Assembly: GCA_016785225.1 (NCBI GenBank)
Contig: JAFBJZ010000620.1
Coordinates: 248,001 to 312,000 of the forward strand
Length of the DNA stretch: 64,000 nucleotides
From: Psettodes erumei
Taxonomy: Eukaryota; Chordata; Actinopteri; Pleuronectiformes; Psettodidae
Direction of reading: 5' to 3'
In this document: positions 20,326-61,100 of the stretch, piece after piece
Layout of the letters: each line of letters begins with the position of its first letter
Numbering within the stretch: the stretch's first letter is position 1
Notes under the pieces: generated by a model
Database searches by the model: none
What the model was told of the DNA's origin: nothing
What the model saw: the letters and a program-made list of their open reading frames with translations, nothing else
Made by a program: the position numbers and the translations under genes

Positions 20326-23300
20326 AAGCAGGAGCTGCGGGTCTGTCGTCTCTGTTCTGTGCGCAGCGTTTGTTCGCGGCTGAAGGATGACAGTTACATT
20401 TATTACATCCCAGTCGAGGCAGCATTTTAGGTCGAGTTTATCATAAACAAATGCAACTTTTATTACCCCCCTGCAGGGAGGAAATAATAGCTGCTGAGGT
20501 AGAGGGGAGTTCTGGTAAGTTTTAAAGCAATTTGGGAAGGGAAGCAGAGCTGTAATTATGCACTTATACAATCATTAGTGACGCCAGGAGCCAGAGTGAC
20601 ACATTCGTCTGAAGAAGCAATACATTTTTCAACGTTAGATTGTAAATTGTTAGAAAAACTGCTTCTCACAGAGGAATAACATGCCAGTAACTGTTTCCAC
20701 AAGGCTTTCTTATGAAAAAAAGGAAAACACACAGAGGAGGAGATGAACAAAGATGCTTCTAAAAATACCCGACAACGGTGCGTGTTCACGCAAAAAGGGT
20801 AAATGATGGAGTGTGAGGGACTTGTCAGTCTGGATGATGAAGTGTGGTGGAGGCAGGTTTTTTCCCCCTGAGAGCCTGGAGACGAGTTACTGCTTTGCAG
20901 TTTAAATGTCGTTTCCCTCTACAGGCAATTGGGGAGAAGAAAAGTTGCTCATTCTGCCAGTTCCTATTTTTTTTTTTTTTTTTAATCAAATGTCTTTGTA
21001 GAGTTCCTCGTTGTCACCGGGAGGCAGAGCTTGTTCTGCTCTGGTTTGAGTGAGGCGACGCCCCCGTTCATGTAATCCATTCAAAATGCATGGGTTCAAA
21101 TAAGAGTTGTAGTGTAAAGTAGCACACCTGTACACAGACAGGTGCCGGGGGGGTTCACACGCTGCCAGTACTAAGTTTGACTTTTGTGCATTGAGGAATT
21201 TAATGTTCAGCAAATTAAACATTACTGTTTAAAAGTTACAAAAGTTTTAAACTACCTTACCCTACCTTTAAACTACCCGTAAGTTTTAAACAACCAAACA
21301 TGTGACTGCTGTAACTTGGTGTCTGGAATATTAATGTGTAGCCTCCTATTAGCAAATCTTGCTAATGTGCACGCACTGTCAGAGATCGGTGCAGAAACAG
21401 GATGAACGGTTTGTTCAGAAAGTTTTCCTCACAGTTTTGAATGTCAGAAGTGCAGGAAACGTGTGACACTTTGCTCAAGACAATCACCTGAAGTGGCCCT
21501 TTTGCAATGTGACAGTGCAGAGGGCGGTTTGACCCAGCTGCGGGGGGGCAACAATCAGTTATTGACAGATGAGCAAAATCTGGCAACTTCATCCGGCACG
21601 TTTGATTACCCAAACAGCCTGACTGTGTATCAGGTCGGCTTCACTCTGGCCTCACGTCTCACTCTTACTATCACAGCAGGAGATGAAAGTGACGTCACAT
21701 CTGCATATTCTGCATCTGTCACCTCACACGTCGGTGTCAGTAACGACAGAGAGTCCAGAGCGGGCCACAATCAGTCTCAGTTGGAGATCGATGGCTCGTC
21801 CGTGTCTTTATTTGTCGAGATCCTGCGGGTTTGTGGCGTCACTGCCACAGTTAGCAGCTGGGGTTGGCATGGCCTGTGGTGATCTCTGCCCCTGCGATGT
21901 TGCCAGACGGCTCTCAGGGGCAGTTCTGGCAGGAAACTGCCTCGCAACACCACAAATCCATTCATGGCATTATGTTTGGTGCCTGTGTTTGAGAACCCCC
22001 GGCTCGCAAATCCCCTCGTTTGGCATTTCTCCGTCTCTCTTCTGTGGATGAAATGGATTTGACACGCGTACGTCCGGATTTGCTCGGATTCCTGCCAAAG
22101 GAACACAGGGAAAGCTCTGGCCCAGGTTCACCTGGTTGGCCCGTTTCATTCTGCAGTTCTCCGATTAGATCCAGCGGTTCCACCCATCTTATTCATTATT
22201 CACCTCAGTTACTCTTTATATATCCCCTCCCTCTCGCTGCGTCCACTCGTCTGTTGTTAAAAATTTATACAAGGAGCTGCAGAGTGACACTAAAGCCTCT
22301 GATTGTTTGCTCGCTCACAACATCGACGTGCTCTTCATCTCGTCTACTGGGTGGGACTTCTGAACTTTAGTGAACCCAGACGCAGATGAGGAGCGGGGCA
22401 AGATGTAGGTGAGGGGATAGTTTGTGGAAGAGGGAAAGCGATGATGATGATGGAGTCAGAGCGGATGGGATGAAGCAGAGGTTAGCAGCTGGGGGTTGGT
22501 AGAAGGCTTGAGGTGGAGCTGGTGCTGGTCCAGCACATCTGCTCCCCCTCAGGCGCAGAGGAGAGCTTTTCCTTCGAGGCCTCGCACGTGCTTGACATTG
22601 TGAAAAGGTCTGTTTTAACCTGAACGGGTTTGTTGACAAAACTTGAACGAAACAGAAGAAAACCTTGGTGCTGCTAAGACTGAGCCAGAAATCAAGCCCT
22701 GAAGGCAAACTCACACAGACTGAGGGGGGTGGGCAGTGTCTGACGGTTTGAGTTGATGACGCGTCTGAAATGTCAGCTGTGCTTTGTGTTTCAGTGTTCC
22801 CCGTCACTCGGAGTCGTGTTTCTGTCCAACTGATGAATTCAAAGTGCAGAATTTTCTCTTTAAAACGTTATTTTCGTCTCCACCAACTGATTGGTGAAAT
22901 ATCTGTCGCAAACGCTGTTTGCATTTTGGTGCTGGGAAAGTAGTATTCCCTTGAACTTTGAGGTTGTGGGCCATAAAACCAAAACCCTGAGCAACCGTCG
23001 AGGACACAGTGGTCCTGTCTGCTGTATATTTTTAAGTGTGTTACACATTTTAGAGTCTGCAGTCGGCTTAAAGTTCTTCACGTAATAGATTTCCAAGGGC
23101 GTGTAGCAGAGGCTGTTAAAATGAACAATTTTCAGGCCTGCTGAAAAGGAAAGAAACGCATAATGAATAAATGTAATGATTCATTATGTAATGAATATTA
23201 TTCCTCACCAAACTTTAATTGCTGGCAGAGTGGAGAAAGTTCTGACAATCTTTTTCTTTTACTTTGTAAGAAACTCTGGGGCCATTAAAAAAAAAAGGAG

Positions 23301-23577
23301 ACGAAAAATACAGAAATTATAAGAGAGCATTTGACTGGATAAATACGACTTTTGTTGGATTTCCACGCGGGCTGCGGTGGTGGCTGGAGGCGCCGCGGCT
23401 GTCAAAAGAAAAAAAAAAAGGCTTTCAACAAAGTAGGTTCGTACTTTAACGATCGATGTAGAAGCTCAGACAGTGTTTGTGCTCCCACCATGTGTCGAGG
23501 CACCTCTCGGTGTCGTGGGGGGTAAAAGCTCAGCACTGTATCTTAGCAACCTCCTCACCACCTGGAAGGTTAGAGCA

Positions 23578-23580
<3 letters not shown>

Positions 23581-23622
<42 letters not shown>
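23581..23622 (+). repeat. (GT)21 microsatellite
   Basis: Perfect dinucleotide run. Confidence 0.95.
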
Positions 23623-23624
<2 letters not shown>

Positions 23625-23898
23625 TAGCTACAGGAGGTAAAGGAGAGAAGGAATCTGCAGGTGGTTGAAAATCCAGAGAGTGACAACTCACAGGACTCGA
23701 CAGAACAGAAAAACTAAGCTCGGCGAGAAAGGTTTCTCTCTTTTTAACATTTAGAGACTGAAACGTCTGACTGAAACTTCAGCCGGGCAGGTTAGAAACG
23801 AAGGGCAACAGAGGAGAGCTGGAGGGATAAATTTTTCATCTGAACATCGGCACTGGGCTTTTTTTTATTGAGAAATGAGAAACGCAATCCAATATTAA

Positions 23899-23900
<2 letters not shown>

Positions 23901-23942
<42 letters not shown>
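23901..23942 (+). repeat. (GT)21 microsatellite
   Basis: Perfect dinucleotide run, 280 bases from the previous one. Confidence 0.95.
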
Positions 23943-23945
<3 letters not shown>

Positions 23946-25315
23946 TCACCCGTAGCTGTGTCTGTTGTTTCATGAGCTCATCTCCAGACTGGAATAAAGA
24001 GGGTAGCGGAGGTTTTGTGGCAAACAGAGGAGGGCGGTGAAAAGAAGTGAGAGGACAGAGGTGGAGAGGATGAGGACAGGAGCGCTTTGTGTGTCTGTCT
24101 GTGTGTGCGGATGGCTCGGTTGTGATACAACAGTGAGGGTCACAGACACAGGCTGCATTGGACACAAAGCGAGACACTTAGCAAAAGAGTGAAAGGCCTT
24201 GTATGTGAGCTGAAAGGTCCTGCACCCTCCCAACCTCTTCTCCTCACAGCTAAAAGTTTTCCAGCTGAAGAAGCAAAGAGTGCTCAGAGTGCGCTTTTTT
24301 AATTCTATATACGACTCTGCAAAGATGAAATATAAAGCAGTTTTCTGCCAGGCTGCGCCCACGAGTGAAATCATCGGCGAGGCCAAACAGATGGAGCTCA
24401 GGGTAGATTTATCTTGAAACGAGTCACAGCTTCACATCCAGCGGGATGCAAATCATATGGGAGGGTGTGCGGTCTGCCCAGCACCCAGGAGACATCACGC
24501 CCTGCTGGCTGCAAGCAGGAAATGAGCTATTTCTCTGCTGAAGCCACCCCCATCCTCCGCCCTGCAGGGATTTTCCAAACATTGTCACCTTTACTAAAGA
24601 TTTATAAAACAGAAATGTCCAACTTGTGAAAGGTGTGCTCATTTATACACTCAGTACTGTGGTTTGGGCTCCTTTACCAGGAAATACTGCATCAACAGTT
24701 CTTAAATAACTGATGGGAAATACTAAACCTTTTCAGTATGTCAGACATATTGGTCTGGGCCCATTTGTTGGACGAACTGGACGATCAACTTTGAGCCAAG
24801 ATGAATATTTCAAACCAGCCTCAGTCATCACTTTTTTCAATGTGTCAATCACTAGTTCAACCAGTGGTTGTTTGGTGGGTTCAGGTTCAGGCTGTGTCAC
24901 GTCCCTGATTGGACCTTTAACATAACGTATCTGTCAGAAAACCAACATCCTTATCTATATAAAACTATATAATACTTAAATACAATAAACACTCATACCA
25001 AAATCTCTATATATCATCTAATTCCTCTCAGTCCCACTGCGGTTCTGTGCACAACATTTATGAAAACCACGTTTTGCTTAATTTGCATGTTGGTTCCTGC
25101 TGTTTGTCATTCATTTTTTATGAGAGCTGATGAATAATCAATGAACATGACCACCTGCATGAATACAGGAGGGGAGCTCGCTCCATTCACCTCATGCAGA
25201 TGAGTCAGACTGTCATTTTTATTTTATTTTTTTATGCATCACACAAGTGATCACGTGCGTATGACACATGCATTTTGTCTCGTGGATTGCTCTGTGTGAA
25301 CACACATGCAGCGGG

Positions 25316-25320
25316 TATAT

Positions 25321-25323
<3 letters not shown>
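25316..25323 (+). promoter_or_regulatory. Candidate TATA box (TATATAAA) upstream of the fam20c-like gene
   Basis: TATATAAA lies about 1.1 kb upstream of the start codon and is followed at once by a (CA)14 run. The start-codon exon is preceded by a strong acceptor ('ctcccccccag' before the ATG), so at least one upstream non-coding exon is expected. This box could serve it, but no matching donor could be fixed. Confidence 0.25.
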
Positions 25324-25355
<32 letters not shown>

Positions 25356-26397
25356 GACTTTAAAGAGCTAACACTTCACACAGAGAGAGAGTGTGTATCC
25401 TGCGGGACTCTCTCCAGGAGGTCTGAGGTGCCTGAATCAAAGTCTGGCTGCAAACACACACTCAGAATGTGAAGCATCTGTCTCGCCCACTTTGGATTTG
25501 TGGAGCCCGCCTCATCAAATCCCCTCAAGAGATTGTGTTTTTTATTTAATTTAATTTATTATATTCAATGCGACAGCAGACGATGTCGGGGGGTTGTCCA
25601 ACAACTGTTCAGAAGGTTGTTTTGGGGGTTTTTTGCACTGGTGAACCTCACACAAGCTGGAAAAGTCAAATAATTATTTCAAGAGGACATAAACAGAATT
25701 TGTTTCGCCTGCTTCTGTGGAATGAATTTGAATGTGTGTACTGACGGCACGTCTGTCTGTACAGTTTTTTAAAATGACCTGGCAGTACACACACATTTCT
25801 CTGGAGTGACTTCCAGTGACAACAACCGTAGAAAAACTCTGATCACTGTAATCACAAACCTAAAAAGTGGCACAACTTTAAAAAAACAAACACTCTGGCA
25901 GAATGAGAGAAGAGAAAACACATTGATCTGTGTCCAGATCACTTTAACCTGGCACCGCTCCCCTGCCTCAGCCTGGTAGCAGAGGTGTGGACAAGTCCAA
26001 ACAAGGGGGTGAAAGCTGACTGGACACCGGACAGAGTCCCTGTTGCACTCCACCAGGAAGCAGCGACAGCCGAGGGGTGAAGCACTTCAAAAGGAAGCAA
26101 GCTGTGATGTAAGTTGTCTTTTTTTTTCTTGTGCTTTCTCTCCACGCTGTGATTTCAGTAAAATGATTGTAAAGGCATCTGAGAATGGGAGCTGGTGGGA
26201 GTATCCTGACACAGACCTTTAAATTTAAGTCTTTCTTCATGTCTTTATCAAGGCCACCTGCTTCAATATGGCAGCTATCACTGGCTTGATGCCGTTCCTT
26301 TAATTTGTTTTTATAACTCTGTGGCTTCGCTCATATTCTCCAAACATGATTTTAAAGAATGTGTTCACCTGTCCTGACCCCCCTCCCCCCCAGCAGG

Positions 26398-53622
<27,225 letters not shown>

Positions 53623-54400
53623 CAGGAGTTATAAATGAGGAGCAGTGTTCAGAAAACCTGAATGGACTGAAGCAAATTGTGGGTTCTGCAGCTGCTGTAA
53701 TGTAATGACGTCTAATAAGAAATGAACATGCAAAACTGCTTTTATAGAAAGGGAGAGAGCAGGTTTGCTCAGATATTAAATAATAGACAGAGATAAATAA
53801 CACTTTTAAGATTAAAGCTTATATAAAAACACAAAAAAGAATTTGTGATTACATAAAGCCTTTTATTGAAAAGCTGATGCCGTTAAATTTGCTGTGTTTT
53901 TTTTAAGTGACAATGATAATTATGCTCAAAACACCTTGACTACCTTTACCTGGACTGATGCGTTAAAAAGTTGATTGACAGATAAGAAATCCACCCTGTG
54001 GCCTGTCAAGCTGGTTAGTACATTTTCCCCTGAATGCAAATAAGAGTATAATGTGCAATATACATTCATTTACATTTACATTCATTTGGTATCGTCCCAA
54101 TCCGTCTCCCCTATTATTTTCTCCTCACTTGAAATATCTTTTGCAATTTTAATGAGTCTGTGTGGGTTGTAAAGACAGTTCAGTTTGTAAAAGGATGAAT
54201 ACATTTATAGGCCTGAGGTTCTGGCACCAGGAGCAAACATCTTCCTATTAAAACGAATATATCCGCTACATAACAAGTGATGGAGAGGGCTTGTCATTCT
54301 TTAGTGCACATGTAAATAGTTAATGTTATTAGTCTGAACCCATATGTGTCATATCTTTGCACGTGATTACCTAAAATGCACCTTCTTTTTTCAGGCAGCG
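53623..54400 (+). other. fam20cl: fam20c-like 3' UTR and short intergenic gap
   Basis: ATTAAA signals at 53775 and 53811 lie 150-190 bases after the stop, so the transcript probably ends near 53840. The remaining 560 bases up to the baiap2l2 promoter are AT-rich, and I see no exon or repeat I can name. Confidence 0.5.
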
Positions 54401-54736
54401 CTCCTGTTTCTCCCTGAGGTGTGAGTATACATCAGTTAGTTGGGCAGCTGGCCGTCCCGTCCTCCTCCCTAATCAATAATTCACCTGGTCAGGTCATATC
54501 GATGGCGCCTGCTCCCTTCTTCTCTCCGCTTGCTCGCTCTTTCCGCGGAAAAAGTGCGGGCGGCAGGGGGCTTAAAGGTGGGACTGACTTTCACTTCCTT
54601 TACACGCGCTGGGAGACGAGCCCGAGGAAACTGGTTCAGGACTTTGAATGGGAATCCAGACTGTTTGCAGGAGTTTGCGCTGTCTCTCACTTTTGCTTTT
54701 GCCTTTTGCCTTAAGTTTCCCTGAGGTTTGGTCAGT

Positions 54737-54986
54737 ATGTCAGGAGCCAGCAGTGACCAGCTGCACAGATCAACGCTGACTGTCTACTCTGTGAGTTTGT
54801 ATCATCTCACTGCTTTTTTTGCTTTTGTTGTGTTGCACACTTGTGGACTGTAATGCATCATTTTAAATGGGAGAAACATGTATGATGTATATTTAAATGT
54901 GGCCTGGCTGGAGTTACATGAGTGATAATCTGTCAGGTAATGAATGTCTTAAGCGACAGATGAAGCAATTGATTTCTCTGCTGTCA

Positions 54987-55021
<35 letters not shown>

Positions 55022-58000
55022 GTAGAACCTGATGGAGCACTTCAATCCAGGCCTCCAGAAGCTCGTCGCACTGGGAAACAGCTATGTCAAAGCTTTCCAA
55101 GGTGAGTGTGAGAGTTTTCTTTATTAATTTAATTAATTTGCACCTTTAATTGTTAGTTGTCCATATAGACATATAAATAGGTTAAAAAAGACAGTTCAAA
55201 GTATGTATATTGTTGTGTATGTTTAATTTTGCATATGTTTTAAATAAATGTGGCTTTTATGTTTGATAATTGTCTTGTATGTCTCAAGTTGGGATGGACC
55301 AAATGTTTGGAATGACCACCAGCTACACGTAATATGTAAAATATGTAATACTCAATCAGATCAGATCGAGCAAATAGTCGGTGCCGCAGAAAGATTTTCT
55401 CCTCTTCGTCTATGTTAGTAGAATCAAAGCTGATGGAAGAGGATGTAACAAGGCACAGGTTGTGTGAGGACACAAGCGGACATTAATAAGGTCGCAAGTG
55501 CACTGTGATAAAATCAGCAATGTTTATTTGAAAGCACCAGCAAAGTGTTCGTAAACAAGCACAGCTTTCTTTCTCCTACATCCAGAAGTCACTGGAATTG
55601 TAATGGGTGAATATTGATCCAAAATGCAGTTCCCGCCCCCACATTACGTGAAAATTAAAGGTGTAAAATGAGGCTGTACCAACAGAACTTTTTTAATGTG
55701 CATCTCTTATGTGCTTGTCTCGCCTCGCTAATCCTTCCCGTCTGCATCTCTCCAGCCTTTATCGTGTGTGTAACGATGGTAATTGGGTGAGCAGCATGTA
55801 TCATTGATGCGCCTCTCTGCCTGATAAAGCGGGAACAGGCCGTCAGTCACGGGGCAACAAGGCGGCGTGGTAAAACTACACCCGCTGGCATGGGGCGGGG
55901 GAGCTATTCCTGGTCCGAAATCACCTATCGCGTGTCAGCGCTACGAGGCTCGTGTCAATGAAAAGCAAAAATGATTGACCCAATCAGGACTGGTTTAACC
56001 GGCTGTGACGTGGTGTTACGCCACAGATGATTGGTTTATAATGTTGGTTGTTTTGGCCCACGCGTGTTTCTGTGTGTGTCTGCAGCCTTGGCCGTTTGCA
56101 GTGAGGCCTACTTCAGCGCCGTGGCTAAGATGGGCGACCAGGCCCTTCACACGCTCTCATCTCGCTCTCTTGGCAAGTGTGTGTGTGTTTGTATGTGTGA
56201 TTGATTACTCTGTCTTTCCATTATCCTTAATTTATGGCGTTCATTACAGAATGTGAATTGTCCTCCAGAGACGGCCCAAGTGCTCGATCAAGTTAATGTC
56301 AAGCCCGATCACACTGACGCACCCTCGCCTGTAAAACACCAAGCGCACTCAGTCACTTTAAAACTGCATCACTCCCTCCTGTGTGTGTGTGTTTACATAA
56401 ATTCACTTTCACTCTTGACTCCCGAGGACGTGTGTTAGCATTGTTAGCGGTAATTAGTAATATGCTAATACATCCCCGTTGAGAGTCCGTGCGTTAGATG
56501 CTCGACTCCACGTGGTTTTGCTAGGTTGGCTAGCTGAGAAGGTCAGGGAGCCACAGCGTGACCGGGGGCCCTATTGAGTGACAGCCCCTGAATTATAGAT
56601 GGGGACAGTCTTTCAGCTGCACTCAATTCATTAGTTCGACCAGTGTCCGCGACAATGGACGAGGCCAGAGGCAGCGAGAATATAAAGGGCTTGGCGAACT
56701 TTCCACTGTGTTAGCAGCACAGCTAGTAAAGCTTTGTGTGGACGACCTGAGCAGTGATGGATTGTGTTGACGTCTTAAATTACTAAACTCCCCATTCAAA
56801 TACAGCGCCTTTCTTTTGTAATGAACATAAATTCAATATATAATATGATACATATAACAATATAATAAAGAACGTTTCAAGTATCACACTTTTGTGGTAT
56901 ATTAAATTGTGGCGGTGGGTTTTGGACGTGTGTGCTGATCTGGTTCATGGCCGCCTGTCGAGTCACTGACTGAGTCTTTTTTTGTTGTTTTGTTTCTACA
57001 CAGGGGACGTCCTGCTCCAGATATCAGACACACAGAGGAGACTCACTGCAGAGATGGAGGGAGTGGTCAGTACTGCGAGACCTTACAATTTAAATGTTTT
57101 TCATCAACGTAACAGAAAGTAGAAATGCCTAAAGTCTTGCCTGCCATGCTCGGTCAGCTGCATTTGAATAAATAATAAGCACAGTAAAAAAAATTCCCAT
57201 GTGACAGATTCATCTTTCTAAAACCACTTGTATAGGATTTATTAAACCCAGTCCACTTTTACCATAAATTTGTCGCAGTGACACGTGGCACACATGGGAA
57301 ATTTGTTTGTTTGCATTTCACCCAGTGATGAAAAAGATTTACTTTTGACCCGGTCCAACCTGGTGGATCAGAGATAAGCCTGACAGAATACTTTTCTGGA
57401 GACCAGGTCCGGCTCACCGCTTGTTTAAAATTCAATGTCACTCACACCCTTGTGTTTGATCACAGTGCTGATGTGAATAAGCAAAAACCCAAGGACGGGG
57501 GTGCATTTGCATACAGATTTACAGTCAAGCAAAACAATCAACCTCAATAACATAAACTACAGTTTGAAGACGGGGGCAAGAAACGTTGTTTTTCTTCCTG
57601 CTGCAGTTTCGATGGTTCCAGGTAGAGGTGCTGCAAGCCATGGAGAAGAATGTAAAGTTGGATGAAGAATACATTGATGTAAGTTTGCAGAGGGGGGAGG
57701 GCCAGATTTTAGGGTTTGACGCTCTGCTATTATATGTATGTGGTGAAAGGTTTGAATAAATAATACGCTGTATTAGTGTGTTCTTCATACTCCACATCCA
57801 TCAATAATTTTTCTGTCACTGTCTGAAGAGAAAAAAAAACATCCTGTCAGATATTCATCATAATGTGATTGAGAACTCATCTCTTGTTAATTACTGAATG
57901 AATCTGGGGACTCGTTCCTTCTGTGTGACTCGACATGCGTGTGTCACGAGTCATTTACAGCTCTGTACATGTACACGAGGAGTTCACGCTTCACACATGG

Positions 58001-58121
58001 AAACCAAAGCAAACCTTCCTGTTTGCTGTGCTGCAGGGGAGCCGCAGAGTGTACGAGCTGGAGGTGAGGAATCAGGCAGAAAACTTGGAGAAACAGCTCA
58101 GACGAGGAGCCTACAGAGACT

Positions 58122-58175
<54 letters not shown>

Positions 58176-61100
58176 CTCATACCTCTGCACCACTGTATAT
58201 GTGTTCATTCCCTGTGTGCGTGTTCTCAGGAGAACAGTGAGTACATGGTGTACCTGAGGCAGAGCCAGCAGGAGATCCTGAAGGAGGAGGAGAGGAGGTA
58301 TCGCTTCCTGGCAGAGAAACACTGTGGCCTCACTCAGTCGCTGCTCTTCCTGATAAACAAGGTACAGACGCACACTGCCGTCACACAACCACAACTGGTC
58401 AAGCCGTCAAGTTAAATTTTGCTTCCTTATAGGCATATAGTATATAATAGGAATAAACATTAATTTTCACTCAAATGCTAAGTGAAGGAGTTGTTTAACT
58501 GATGCCAGATTTAGCCAGTTTACTTTAAGCCTCCATATCCAAGCCATTGGACTGTCCAGCGTCTTCCACGCGTCTGATGTCACGTTGATAGTTCGATTAG
58601 CTGAAACCCACGTTGTCTCATCTGCTGTCAGATTAGTTTCTGCCTGATCAGCTTGAGAAACAATGAGGTGCTCGCCTCTCTCCTGTGCTTTCAGACCGGC
58701 GCCTCTCTGCAGCAGAAGGCCGACGGATGGAAGGAGAAAGTGAACGAGACCAGGGGGTCCAGACCTCGAACTCCCACCCATGTGGACCAAGAGGCACAGG
58801 TGCTAACTCTTCACCTGGTTTGATCATTTACTCTATTTTTTAACCCAGCGGGATGAGTAAATTAGTATTCCATACACTGTTGTTGCTATATTCAAAGAAG
58901 AAGTTGTCAGACAGGGCCCCAGTAAATTATCTGATAGGATCAATAACCATTTTATTATCTGCAGAACAGAGAGCAGGCCTCTAATGGAAAAAGGATATTA
59001 TTAAAGACATGTATATAGTTCCCTGTTTTTTTAGCAGCAGGGATGCAGTTTTTCCAACACAACACGTGTTAATTTACTTGCGTATGTTGCGTGTGACCAG
59101 CTGCGAGGGTCGGTGAGCTCCCTGCTGCAGACAGTAGCCAGAGATGAAGACATGTCCTGGGCCAGGAGGGAGCAGCAGGCGCTGGGCAGAGTGCCCTCCA
59201 GAGGTGGGAGGTAGACAGTGCTGATTGCATTAACGTGATAATGACCTGACAGCAGAACTACAGCATCAGATCAATCACACAATCATTCCATGGTGTTCTG
59301 TGTATCATCACAGTACAAATTAACATCATGTTTTTTTCTGTTTTAATGAGTGAGTGAATTAATGTTACGCCTCTGGATGAGTGTTCATCCATGCGTATGC
59401 AGAATATTTTTATCTCTTCTGCCCTGTCAGACATCGTCAACAGTTTCTTTCTCTTCATTCACTCAATCATCTTTTCACCCCTCCCCCCCTCCAGCACCTT
59501 CTCCCCTCCCCAGTCGCTCTCGCTCCAGCTCGGTGGGGGAGTCTCTGGGCCTGGGAGGAGGACGAGCCATGAGGGCCCTGGTGTCTCACCCCTCCTCGTC
59601 CAACCCGAAGCTTCTGCCGTTCAACCGGGGAGAGACGGTCACCGTGCTGGTCCAGGAACCGCGAAACGGCTGGCTGTACGGACGCACTGACAGCAGCCTG
59701 CGGTGGGTGGATGTGTGTGCGTGCAGGAGACATGTAGGAATCATTTTCCACCATTTTTCACATCAGCATGAAGACACACTGAATGTGTCTGTATCAGCAT
59801 CCAGGAGAAGCTGACAGCGGAACAACCTTCACTTTGTCGCCTTGCCTTGTTTTTCACCACAGAGCTGAATAAGCTAACTAATTATTTGACATAGCAAAGA
59901 AATTCTAAAGGAACAATGATTTTATTTGATGATTCGAAATGAGAATGCAGTGTCTCGCAGCGTCCTTGGAAAGCACAGAGTGACCGAGTGAAATGTCGGC
60001 AGCTCATTGTAATGGTGGAGTCATTCGTACCAATCAGCCTCTCAAACAACTCGCATGCATCTATCACTGTACATTTGTGCAGTAAGGCAGTGAAGAAATT
60101 CATTGCGACTTATTGAATTATTGAGATTACATGTGTAGCTCTACACTCTGTACACCTCTGAAACATAAGCACATGCGACAGGGCGTTTTACAGTGTATGA
60201 TCCTGCTCCAAGGACAAGGAGGATCATAGAGTTTGAGTTGTTATGTTCGCCTCATGTTTATCTTGTTTTTTTCCTCCAGTCAAGGCTGGTTCCCTGCTGC
60301 TTATGTGGCGCCCGTCGAAGATTTCTCCAACACAACAGAGACGAGGTAGGAAGTACGGTCGTGGACGGACAGCAAATTTAAACTGTGAATTTTAAGGTTG
60401 TGGGAGAGGAGACAGTTCACCACCGTAGTGTAGTGGCCAACATTTCTAACTGTTACTGGAAGCTCATGACTGGTTTAGATTGGATTTGGTTGGAAAAGTG
60501 GGCCCAAGTGTTGACCAGTACTGACATATGACACATATCCTAAACTGTGGCCAATGGACCCAAAGAGAAAGGATTGTTGTCTTAACAGATCTTGATCACA
60601 CAACAGAATGTCTGTGCTGTTTTCAAAATGCATATTTAAATCACAAAAAACTTCAGTTTGCCCACAAGTGGGAAAGGAGGCTAAAACTTTCCGAATGTTC
60701 TTCTCCGACCCTCAGCGGTGGTTCTCTAAGGAGCCACAGTATGAACAACCTGCTGGACCCCACCGACACCTACACCGACCAGTCGGAGGGCAAGAGCTAC
60801 GGAGATGTCCCGCCCCCGGCCACGCCCGACCGCAGAGCTTCCGTGGACTTCCGGTCCATCTCTCCGCTCCCGGAGAAGAAGGCAGAACCGGCCACAGAGA
60901 TGAGGCTCAGTCAGACGAAGAGCTACGGCGAGCACCAGCCTCCGCCTCCTCCGCCACCGCCGCCTCCTCCTCCGCCGAGTCAGAATCTGAGAAGGGGCTC
61001 TGTGGATTTTCGACCAATCTCGCCCCTCCCCGACAGAAAGGGCGAATCGGCGTCTGATGTCCAGGTACCAGAGGTTCAGTACTGAAGAGAATTTCTTCTC

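Larger units (their letters stand above)
20330..25300. other. Intergenic region dnal4-fam20c-like gene
   Basis: Nothing coding could be supported over about 5 kb. There are two long (GT)21 runs (23581-23622 and 23901-23942) and some low-complexity stretches. An antisense open frame at 22367-22807 is Ser/Pro-rich without a recognisable domain. A palindromic CRE-like TGACGTCA occurs at 21690-21697, far from any start. Confidence 0.55.

Noticed and set aside
22367..22807. 146-codon minus-strand open frame in the dnal4-fam20c-like gap
   Set aside because: Ser/Pro/Cys-mixed composition without domain, no matching antisense splice structure.
57935..58257. Open frames encoding (His-Thr)n across the baiap2l2 microsatellite
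   Set aside because: These are repeat translations; read-through does not reach exon 7 in frame, and the only GT downstream is in the wrong phase.
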